From contig JAMPYE010000033.1 in assembly GCA_023700825.1 (NCBI GenBank), positions 1-16,044 on the forward strand: a DNA stretch of 16,044 nt, in the 5' to 3' direction. Source of the stretch: Thermoanaerobaculia bacterium. GTDB taxonomy: Bacteria > Acidobacteriota > Thermoanaerobaculia > Gp7-AA8. Below the pieces are notes generated by a model. That model was not told the DNA's origin. It did not search any database and saw nothing but the letters and a program-made list of their open reading frames with translations. The position numbers and the translations under genes are program-made. Shown piece after piece: positions 1 to 8,552 of this stretch. Position 1 is the first letter of the stretch. Every line of letters begins with the position of its first letter.

Positions 1-276
1 CGGACTGGTAAGACGGGCGCAGGGGTCGCGATCGCGGAGAACGACCTGTTCGGCTATTTTTCCCTGCCCGAGCTCACCGGCCTTGGCGACAGTCCTGAAG
101 CCTTCGTCAAGTTGATCGACGGCCGCCCGGTCAGCGGGAGGTTCTGGGTCTTCTACGGAGGAATGACTGACCTCGAGTTCACGATGACGGTGACCGACAC
201 GGTAACCGGCAGGGTGAAGATCTACTCGAAGGCGGCCGGCTCCTTCTGCGGCAACGCCGACACCCAGGCGTTCTGA
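1..276 (+). CDS. C-terminal end of a secreted protein (partial)
   Basis: This frame is open from the first base and ends in TGA at 274-276, giving 91 residues of a protein whose start lies left of the window. Visible sequence includes ENDLFGYFSLPELTG, then FVKLIDGRPVSGRFWVFYGG, MTDLEFTMTVTDTVTG and a tail with one Cys (SFCGNADTQAF). From memory, this 'lvKllDG..vnGrfWVFyg..td.eyt.tVTDT.tG....Y.n..g..cg..DT.AF' pattern is a C-terminal beta-rich module that recurs at the end of many exported Acidobacteriota proteins. I have not verified that by search. What precedes the module, and so the protein's function, cannot be seen. The gene converges on the methyltransferase gene with only 13 bp between the stops. 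Codon use matches the neighbours. Confidence 0.8.
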   Translation, partial: RTGKTGAGVAIAENDLFGYFSLPELTGLGDSPEAFVKLIDGRPVSGRFWVFYGGMTDLEFTMTVTDTVTGRVKIYSKAAGSFCGNADTQAF

Positions 277-289
277 TCAGGCGCCCGAG

Positions 290-898
290 TCAGACCGAGT
301 CGATCGCGCGCCGGAACTCAGCGATCTGCGCTTCGGTCGAAGGCTCCGCGCCCGAGCTCCGCCCGCTGGCCTCTACGATCAGGACGTGCGGTCCGGTGTC
401 TTCGTCACCGTAGGTGTCGTGCCGCTCGATTCCGCGCAGCGCTTCGTGCCGGCTCTCGCCGTAGCGGCATTCCTCGACCACGCCGAAACCAGCGAGACGC
501 AGAGTCGCAGCCAGCGACTGGCGGTTGTAGAGAAACTGGTGTCCCCAGCCCTTGAACGCGCGATTCAGGACGAAGCAGTCACGGACGGCGTCGTCGTCGC
601 ATTTCCAGAGTGCCGGAAGGTACTGCGTTCGCAGGACCCAGTCGAGATTCGGCGTCGACAGACGGAGGATGCCGTCGGGCGCGAGCACCCGGCGGCACTC
701 GCGAAGGAAGTTGAGCGCGTCGTCGTACGCGAGATGTTCGATCAGGTGCTCGGCGAAGAGATATTCGACGTCCGAGTACGGCAGGCCGATCGTCACGTCG
801 AGAACGCGGTCGACGCCCGGGTAGTGCCGGTTGTCAACGTTGGTCCAGCCGGCGAGTGTCTGAGGGCCGCAGCCGATATGAAGGCGAGTGCGAGGCAT
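290..898 (-). CDS. Class I SAM-dependent methyltransferase
   Basis: A 202-residue protein with a Rossmann-type methyltransferase fold. Motif I is LHIGCGP near residues 6-12, an acidic region follows (NVDN, 20-23; RVLDVT, 31-36), AEHLIEHL is at 49-56, and the post-motif strand RVLAPDGILRLSTPNLD is at 70-86. The short N-terminus beginning directly at motif I, together with EHLIEH, resembles predicted methyltransferases often found with polysaccharide or glycosyl-transfer genes. The substrate cannot be read from sequence. I start it at the ATG at 898. The frame stays open to 1741, but that stretch only shadows the ZIP gene, and 898 places motif I at the N-terminus as is usual. A weak GGAATAGG lies about 10 nt upstream. 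It sits 11 bp behind the ZIP gene in the same direction, so the two are probably cotranscribed. Confidence 0.85.
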   Translation of the reverse strand: MPRTRLHIGCGPQTLAGWTNVDNRHYPGVDRVLDVTIGLPYSDVEYLFAEHLIEHLAYDDALNFLRECRRVLAPDGILRLSTPNLDWVLRTQYLPALWKCDDDAVRDCFVLNRAFKGWGHQFLYNRQSLAATLRLAGFGVVEECRYGESRHEALRGIERHDTYGDEDTGPHVLIVEASGRSSGAEPSTEAQIAEFRRAIDSV

Positions 899-909
899 GG
901 GGCGGCGGC

Positions 910-1668
910 CTATTCCAGCAGCAGAACGGTGACCCATATGAGCGCGATGCCGCCGAGCATGATGAACGGGTCGAGACGGCCCGCGGTCCCGAGCCGGCGG
1001 TGGCGATGAAGCTCCGGAATCAGATCGGACGCGGCGATGTAGATGAAGAACCCTGCGGTCACGGCCAGGAAGACCGGAAGGACCTGCAGCACTCGCACGC
1101 CGACGCCGTACGTGATCAGCGCGGCGACGACCGTGGCGAGCGCCGACAGCACGTTGTAGACGACGACGCGCCGCCTGTCGAGGCCACGATGGAGAAGCAG
1201 CCCGAAGTCGCCGATCTCCTGCGGGATCTCGTGCATCGAGACGGCAATTGTCGTAGCAACACCGAGCGGAACGCTCACGAGGAACGTCCCGGCGATCACG
1301 ACGCCGTCGATGCTGTTGTGGAGGAGGTCGCCGATGATGACCATCGGGACTGTAGCCTTGTTCCCGTGCTCTTCCTCGTCGTGCGTATGCGTGTGCTGGT
1401 GGTGAAATTCGTGGACGAAGCGCTCGAGAAAGAAGAAGACGAGCATTCCGACGAGCGCCCAGCCGACGGTCGCCGGCCCTCTCCCCTGGGCAGCCTCGGG
1501 CAGCAGGTCGAGAAACGCGGTGCCGAGCAGCGCGCCGGCAGCAAACGGCGCGGCAAGCCGCGAGACTTTCTCGGCGAGCCCGCTGCGCGACAGGACGACG
1601 AAGCCGCCCACCATCGAGATCATGCTGCCGATCAGCGAGAAAACCAGAATGTAGCCAAGCGTCGTCAT
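910..1668 (-). CDS. ZIP family divalent metal transporter
   Basis: A 252-residue integral membrane protein of the ZIP (Zrt/Irt-like) family, which moves Zn2+ and related divalent metals across the inner membrane. About seven to eight hydrophobic helices can be drawn. The two metal-site helices carry the family signatures HNSIDGVVIAG (117-127) and MHEIPQEIGDF (145-155). A His/Asp/Glu-rich cytoplasmic-type loop lies between the third and fourth helices (residues 86-101, with repeated H and E), a typical metal-sensing or buffering loop. The length is normal for bacterial ZIPs of the ZupT/GufA-like kind. The start is the ATG at 1666-1668, with AGAAGG about 14 nt upstream. Metal specificity is not decidable. 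It is likely cotranscribed with the methyltransferase gene 11 bp downstream, but a functional link between them is not evident. Confidence 0.93.
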   Translation of the reverse strand: MTTLGYILVFSLIGSMISMVGGFVVLSRSGLAEKVSRLAAPFAAGALLGTAFLDLLPEAAQGRGPATVGWALVGMLVFFFLERFVHEFHHQHTHTHDEEEHGNKATVPMVIIGDLLHNSIDGVVIAGTFLVSVPLGVATTIAVSMHEIPQEIGDFGLLLHRGLDRRRVVVYNVLSALATVVAALITYGVGVRVLQVLPVFLAVTAGFFIYIAASDLIPELHRHRRLGTAGRLDPFIMLGGIALIWVTVLLLE

Positions 1669-1790
1669 TCGGACTCGAGGAACCTTCTAGCATCGAATCC
1701 GATGGAGTGTCCAGCGGCAGCCCGGATCGCGCGCGGGACAAGATCGCGGAACGGCGCCGCCGCGCGGGAGTGGCCGGAGATCAACGGGCC

Positions 1791-2267
1791 TTACTGGGAC
1801 TCGCGAAGGAGGATCTGCCAGTTCGTGCCGTTCTTCGCGAAGGTGTCGCGATAATGCACCTTCAGGGTCTTCCTGACCTTCTTTCCCTGCCTGTCGACCG
1901 TCTCGTCCACGGTCGTCTGGAGCACGGTCGCGACGATCTCGGTCCGCGTTCCTCCGTCCGCATCGACCTCGACGAGATCGACTTTCTCGACGGAGTACGT
2001 GCTCCGGGCGCGACGGGGTTGATTCATCTCCGCGAGGGCGATCTCGCGAACCTGTTCCCGGTCGAGTCTCTCGTCGGCCGAGACGTCGCCGACATAACTC
2101 TCGGCGAAAAGCTCCATGAACGCGTCGATGTCGCCGTCGTCCATCGCCTTCGTGTTCTGGTCGTAGGCGGCCTGAAGCTGAGAGACGATCTCTCGCGACG
2201 CGGGCTCGGCCATCGCCGGAAGAATGGTGAAGATGGAAAAGGTGAGGAGAGCCGTGAGCATCTTCAT
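1791..2267 (-). CDS. Exported NTF2-like (SnoaL/DUF4440-type) protein
   Basis: A 158-residue protein with an N-terminal signal peptide (MKMLTALLTF... ending in PAMA, likely cleaved after residue 20). A single small alpha+beta domain of the NTF2-like superfamily follows: an N-terminal helix (IVSQLQAAYDQNTKAMDDGDIDAF), 'MELFAESYVGDV', then strands ending in TLKVHYRDTFAKNGTNWQILLRES. NTF2-like proteins may be ligand-binding, enzymatic or structural, so no activity is assigned. Start choice: an ATG at 2279 lies in frame, but the sequence ATGGAGAAATCGATG places GGAG six nt before the ATG at 2267, so I prefer the latter. Use of 2279 would add four residues (MEKS). It lies behind the hairpin that follows clpB, so it may have its own promoter in 2280-2388, which I could not identify. 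Confidence 0.8.
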   Translation of the reverse strand: MKMLTALLTFSIFTILPAMAEPASREIVSQLQAAYDQNTKAMDDGDIDAFMELFAESYVGDVSADERLDREQVREIALAEMNQPRRARSTYSVEKVDLVEVDADGGTRTEIVATVLQTTVDETVDRQGKKVRKTLKVHYRDTFAKNGTNWQILLRESQ

Positions 2268-2388
2268 CGATTTCTCCATCGGTGCCGGTTTCTGCGGTGG
2301 ACTGGCATTCGAAACGCTCCCGTGAACCTCCGGAATTCTCGACGGGCCTCCGGTCCTGGATCGTGCCGACCGTAACGGGGTCGGGGCG

Positions 2389-2420
2389 CTTCCGGGGCCG
2401 GGCGCGGCCGGCCCCGGAAG
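2389..2420 (-). terminator. 13-bp perfect GC hairpin after clpB
   Basis: The arms 2389-2401 and 2408-2420 are perfectly complementary (13 bp, nearly all G-C) around a 6-nt loop (2402-2407). The hairpin starts 8 nt past the clpB stop in the direction of clpB transcription. No T-run follows it on the clpB strand, so it is not a classic intrinsic terminator. It may be a U-less terminator, an mRNA 3'-end stabiliser or a processing site in front of the NTF2-like gene. Confidence 0.5.
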
Positions 2421-2427
2421 GGAGTCC

Positions 2428-5049
<2,622 letters not shown>

Positions 5050-5082
5050 GATGTTACGCTCCGAGCTCTCGCGATCGGTAAA

Positions 5083-5103
5083 CTTGATGATGCTATACTC
5101 AAC
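5083..5103. promoter_or_regulatory. HAIR-like HspR operator upstream of clpB
   Basis: The sequence reads CTTGATG, then 7 nt, then ACTCAAC. The published HspR-associated inverted repeat is CTTGAGT-N7-ACTCAAG, so 11 of 14 arm bases match and the 7-nt spacing is exact. The position, 34 nt upstream of the clpB start, fits a repressor site, and clpB is a classic HspR target in other phyla. A further TTGAGT half-site (5123-5128) makes an 8-bp inverted repeat with ACTCAACT at 5097-5104. No hspR gene is visible in the window. Confidence 0.6.
5091..5099 (+). promoter_or_regulatory. Possible extended -10 promoter toward aspA
   Basis: TGCTATACT fits the extended -10 pattern TGnTATAAT with one mismatch. 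It lies within the AT-rich part of the spacer and reads toward the aspartate ammonia-lyase gene. I see no good -35 at the normal distance. Transcription would start near 5106, giving a leader of about 113 nt. The element falls inside the HAIR-like site, so a repressor there could affect both directions. On the other strand TATAGC at 5097-5092 is a weaker -10 candidate for clpB. Confidence 0.3.
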
Positions 5104-5218
5104 TATCCAGATAAACTAAAAGTTGAGTCCATTCATTTCATATTTTGGCGCGGTGGGATGCATCACACCGTGTGCGTGGTTGGAAGTGACAACGCGGATT
5201 CCTGGCAGGAGGCCCCCG

Positions 5219-6634
5219 ATGACACGAAGCGCGAGAATCGAACACGACACGATGGGCGAGGTCGAGGTTCCTGAGGGAGCGCTCTGGGGGGCGCAGACAC
5301 AGCGCGCGATCGCGAACTTCCCGGTCAGCGGGCTGAGATCGCATCCTGCGCTGATTCGCGCGTACGTATGGATCAAGCGCGCGGCAGCGGCCGCGAACCG
5401 GACGAAGGGCGCGCTCGACGCGACGCGGAGTGCGGCCATCGTGGCGGCATGCGACGCGCTTCTCGCGGACGAGCGGCAGCTCCGGGATCAGTTCCCTGTG
5501 GACGTCTTCCAGGCGGGCGCGGGCACTTCGCTCAACATGAACTGCAACGAGGTCATCGCCGCGCTTGCGAATGCACGCCTGTCGAAACGCCGCGGAACCG
5601 CGCGCCGCGTGCATCCGAACGATCACGTGAACATGTCGCAGTCGACGAACGACACGTTCCCGACGGCGATGCGGCTCGCGATGCTCGGCGAGCTCGTGCG
5701 GCTCGACGCGGCTCTCGACGACGTGGAGCGGGCCTTGGCCGCAAAGGGAGTCGAGTTCGCGGCGATGATCAAGGCGGGACGAACGCACTTGCAGGACGCG
5801 GTGCCGGTGACGCTGGGGCAGGAGTTCGCCGCGTGGGCCGCAGCGGTAGCGCGGTCGCGCCGCCTCACGCGGGACGCCGGGCGGGAGCTTCTCGAGCTCG
5901 GGATCGGCGGGACGGCGACGGGAACCGGACTCAACGCGCCCCGAGGCTACTCCCTCGCGATGGTGAAGGAGTTGCGCCGGCTGACGGGCTTTCCGCTGAA
6001 GGCGGTCGCCGATCTTGGGGAAGGGATGCAGTCGCAGCTTCCGATCGCGGCAGTGTCGGCCTCGCTGCGAAATCTCGCGCTCGAGCTGGGCCGGATCGCG
6101 AACGATCTGCGCCTTCTCGCTTCGGGTCCGGGGGCGGGGTTAGGCGAGATCCGTCTTCCCGCCGTTCAGCCCGGCTCGTCGATCATGCCGGGAAAGGTCA
6201 ACCCGTCGATGCTCGAATGCCTGAACCAGATCTGCTTTCACGTGATCGGGGCCGATGCCGCCGTCGCGTACGCGGTGCAGGCTGGGCAGCTCGAGCTGAA
6301 CGTGATGATGCCGCTGATGGCATGGGAGGTGCTCTTCTCGATCGACCTGCTCGCGAACTACCTGCCGGTGGTGTCTGAGCGCTGTCTGCGGGGAATCGAA
6401 GCGGACGCGGAGCGCTGCGCTTCGTATCACGCGGTCTCGCCGGCGCTGGCCACGGTGTTGAATCCGCTGATCGGATACGAAGCCGCTGCCGCGGTGGCGA
6501 AGGAATCCGCGGCGACGGGCGAGACCGTCCCGGAGATCGTCCGGCGCCGTCGCCTGTTGCCGGCGTCGACGATCCGCAGGATCTTCTCTCCGTCGAGTCT
6601 GGCCGGCGGAACTGGATGTCGACGGCGCGGCTAG
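5219..6634 (+). CDS. aspA: Aspartate ammonia-lyase (fumarase/aspartase superfamily)
   Basis: A 471-residue enzyme of the fumarase/aspartase superfamily. It is predicted to convert L-aspartate to fumarate and ammonia in the cytoplasm as a homotetramer. Signatures: GTSLNMN (102-108), QSTND (141-145), GRTHLQDAVPVTLGQEF (187-203) and the catalytic loop GSSIMPGKVNP (319-329). Aspartase is preferred over fumarase C because the protein has QFPVDVFQAGAGTS (FumC typically has an FPL.IWQTGSGT type), QSTND instead of QSSND, and AGQLELNVMMPL after the loop, where FumC usually has a SGNFELNVF type. The frame is open back to 5123, but the ATG at 5219 has a perfect AGGAGG six nt upstream and gives the normal N-terminus (RIEHDTMGEVEVPEGALWG). 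thpR follows after 10 nt. A fumarase-like side activity cannot be excluded. Confidence 0.85.
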   Translation: MTRSARIEHDTMGEVEVPEGALWGAQTQRAIANFPVSGLRSHPALIRAYVWIKRAAAAANRTKGALDATRSAAIVAACDALLADERQLRDQFPVDVFQAGAGTSLNMNCNEVIAALANARLSKRRGTARRVHPNDHVNMSQSTNDTFPTAMRLAMLGELVRLDAALDDVERALAAKGVEFAAMIKAGRTHLQDAVPVTLGQEFAAWAAAVARSRRLTRDAGRELLELGIGGTATGTGLNAPRGYSLAMVKELRRLTGFPLKAVADLGEGMQSQLPIAAVSASLRNLALELGRIANDLRLLASGPGAGLGEIRLPAVQPGSSIMPGKVNPSMLECLNQICFHVIGADAAVAYAVQAGQLELNVMMPLMAWEVLFSIDLLANYLPVVSERCLRGIEADAERCASYHAVSPALATVLNPLIGYEAAAAVAKESAATGETVPEIVRRRRLLPASTIRRIFSPSSLAGGTGCRRRG

Positions 6635-6644
6635 AATACGACCC

Positions 6645-7199
6645 ATGAGGCTGTTCGTAGCGTACCGGATCGGCGCGGAGTCCGCGGCGAGGGTCGCCGC
6701 GGTCGTGTCGTCGATTCGGACGCGGCTCCCGAGAGCGTCGTGGGTAGGACGCGACGCATATCACCTCACTTTCGCGTTCCTCGGGGAGCACGATCCGGAA
6801 GTCGTCCCGAGGGTGTCGGCAGCGCTGAAGGCGGCGACGGCCGGGCTGGCTCCGGTCGAGGCGCGACTGACGGGTGGCGGCTTCTTCCCTGACGAGCGAA
6901 GGCCGCGCGTCGGCTGGATCGCCGTCGAACCGCACGCGCCGGTGATCGCCGTCGCCGCTTCAGTTCGTTCCTCGATTGCTGCGTGCGGCATCCGTTTTGA
7001 CGAGAAGCCGTTCAAGGCGCACCTGACGCTCGTCCGGATTCGCGACGAGTGGAAGGCGCGGGACGCGGCGCTCTTCGCCGAGGCGATCGATGCCGCGGGT
7101 CGAATCCCGTTCGAGCTCGACCGCGTGTCGTTGTTCGAGAGCCGTCTGCTGCCGTCGGGCGCGGTGCACACGGAGCTCGCGCACGCGGCGCTTCAATGA
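6645..7199 (+). CDS. thpR: RNA 2',3'-cyclic phosphodiesterase (LigT/ThpR)
   Basis: A 184-residue protein of the 2H phosphoesterase superfamily, the usual size for bacterial ThpR/LigT. These enzymes hydrolyse 2',3'-cyclic phosphodiester ends of RNA and in vitro can act as RNA ligases. The two catalytic HxTx motifs are both present: HLTF at 40-43 and HLTL at 126-129. The N-terminal strand MRLFVAYRI and the segment between the motifs, including FFPDERRPRVGW, are also typical. The ATG at 6645 is 10 nt after the aspA stop. Upstream sequence has no good ribosome-binding site, so translation may be coupled to aspA. Its stop lies 16 bp from the convergent DUF4388 gene, so there is almost no room for a terminator. 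Confidence 0.9.
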   Translation: MRLFVAYRIGAESAARVAAVVSSIRTRLPRASWVGRDAYHLTFAFLGEHDPEVVPRVSAALKAATAGLAPVEARLTGGGFFPDERRPRVGWIAVEPHAPVIAVAASVRSSIAACGIRFDEKPFKAHLTLVRIRDEWKARDAALFAEAIDAAGRIPFELDRVSLFESRLLPSGAVHTELAHAALQ

Positions 7200-7215
7200 C
7201 GCGGCCGGTCCGCGC

Positions 7216-8535
7216 TCAGTCGATCAGCTCGATGCCGCCCGTCTGCTGCGAAGCGGAGCTCGCGACGGAGACTGCCTGCACGGGGCGCGTGAGAAACAAG
7301 TCGGTGTCCGGCTTGCCATCCGGCGCGAAACCGATCACGAGGTACTTGTCGGGATTCTCCGCCGGCTTCGGCAGGTAGCGATAGTCATTTCCCCAGGGAT
7401 CCTCGAGCACGTTCCGTCCCACGTAGACCGGCGCGATCTCGGCGAGTCCCTTCGGCATCTTCCCGTTGGCCAGGTAGTGGGCGTAGATCCCGTCGCTGAT
7501 CGCCTCGATGCGACGGAGCGAGATCGCCTTTCGCATCTCGGTCACCGCACTCGCCTTCCGGGCGAACGGCGCCATCGAATTCAGGCCGAGCGGATTCCGA
7601 TAGGTGAACGCGAGCGAGGCGACGGCGAGAATACCGAGCACGATCACGAGAGGCAGGGGGAGCGGTGGGATCTCGTCGATTGCGGCGTGGTCGACCACGA
7701 CTTCCTCGACCACAGTCGCTGCGGCGGTCGTCTGGTGACGCACCTCTTCGATCAGGTCGCGCGTCAGAAGCTCGTAGAGCCCTTTGCAAGTGTCGAACTC
7801 CGACATCTTGCTGATCTCGACGATGTCCGCCACCGTCAGTCGTCCGTTGACCGCCTGGTAGAGCACGTGCTCTTCCTCGGAGATCCTGATCTTGCTGGCG
7901 TCCGCGCCCTTCCGCTTCTTGCGGGCGTGTGTCTGGTCGCCGTCGAACGAGACCTCGTCGGCGTCGTCTGCCGACACCACGACGATCTCCTGCGCGATCT
8001 CCTTCTTGCGGAAGATCATCTCCTGGGAGCGGATGCGCTTTTCGATGATCGGCCATTCGTCGATCATCCTCGCGCCTTCCATGAGGATCGACTCGGCCGT
8101 GATCGGCACGACGTTGTCGCGGTCGTACTCGATCGTCGTCTCCTGCGAGAAGTGGTAGTCGCCGTCTTTCCAGCGGAAGAGGCGGTAGACGATACCGAGG
8201 ATCTGGAGGTGCAGCGCGGCGCGGAGCGCCTCCTGGGAGATGATCTTGTAGTGCGTGAGGATGAAGCCGAGACGCTGGAGCGTCTCCTTCTGGATCTCGA
8301 GCGCCTGGCTCAACTGTTCCTGCGTCAGCGTGTTGCTCTTGACGAGAACGTTGCCCAGCCGGTTCTCGAGCCGCTTGTTCAGCGAGTCGGCGGCGACGAC
8401 CTTACCGTCGAGAAACGTGACGGTGACGGTGTCGTCCTTGCCACGCAGCGTCAACACGCCGGTTTTCCGCTGCAGGCCGATGAGCTGGAAGATATCGGCG
8501 AGGCTGAAGTCTTTCAGTGTTCCTTCGAGTGCCAT
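7216..8535 (-). CDS. DUF4388 / winged-helix / TM / GspG-like membrane protein
   Basis: A 439-residue multidomain protein of unknown role. In order: an N-terminal DUF4388 (PatA-N-like) domain (about 1-130, with SLADIFQLIGLQRKTGVL and LFRWKDGDYHF), containing a stretch like the T2SS ATPase N-domain (LGNVLVKSNTLTQEQLSQAL, 60-79); a charged linker (190-215, basic HARKKRKG); a probable winged-helix segment (220-265, LYQAVNGRLTVADIVEISKMSEFD); one TM helix (292-310); and a C-terminal domain (330-420) ending with DPWGNDYRYLPK and FAPDGKPDTD, like the calcium-binding tail of GspG pseudopilins. No prepilin leader is present. The expected topology is N-in, C-out. It is the last gene of a three-gene leftward operon, 17 bp behind the TPR gene. 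DUF4388 proteins are often tied to motility or signalling, which is weak evidence here. Confidence 0.85.
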   Translation of the reverse strand: MALEGTLKDFSLADIFQLIGLQRKTGVLTLRGKDDTVTVTFLDGKVVAADSLNKRLENRLGNVLVKSNTLTQEQLSQALEIQKETLQRLGFILTHYKIISQEALRAALHLQILGIVYRLFRWKDGDYHFSQETTIEYDRDNVVPITAESILMEGARMIDEWPIIEKRIRSQEMIFRKKEIAQEIVVVSADDADEVSFDGDQTHARKKRKGADASKIRISEEEHVLYQAVNGRLTVADIVEISKMSEFDTCKGLYELLTRDLIEEVRHQTTAAATVVEEVVVDHAAIDEIPPLPLPLVIVLGILAVASLAFTYRNPLGLNSMAPFARKASAVTEMRKAISLRRIEAISDGIYAHYLANGKMPKGLAEIAPVYVGRNVLEDPWGNDYRYLPKPAENPDKYLVIGFAPDGKPDTDLFLTRPVQAVSVASSASQQTGGIELID

Positions 8536-8552
8536 GGCTCGCTCTCAGCCTC

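Noticed and set aside
899..1741. N-terminal extension of the methyltransferase frame
   Set aside because: This part is antiphase to the ZIP gene, Arg/Ala-rich and without domain features. The methyltransferase motif I starts at the ATG at 898.
5050..5218. CIRCE (HrcA) element upstream of clpB
   Set aside because: No TTAGCACTC-N9-GAGTGCTAA-like repeat is present. The inverted repeats there fit HAIR instead.
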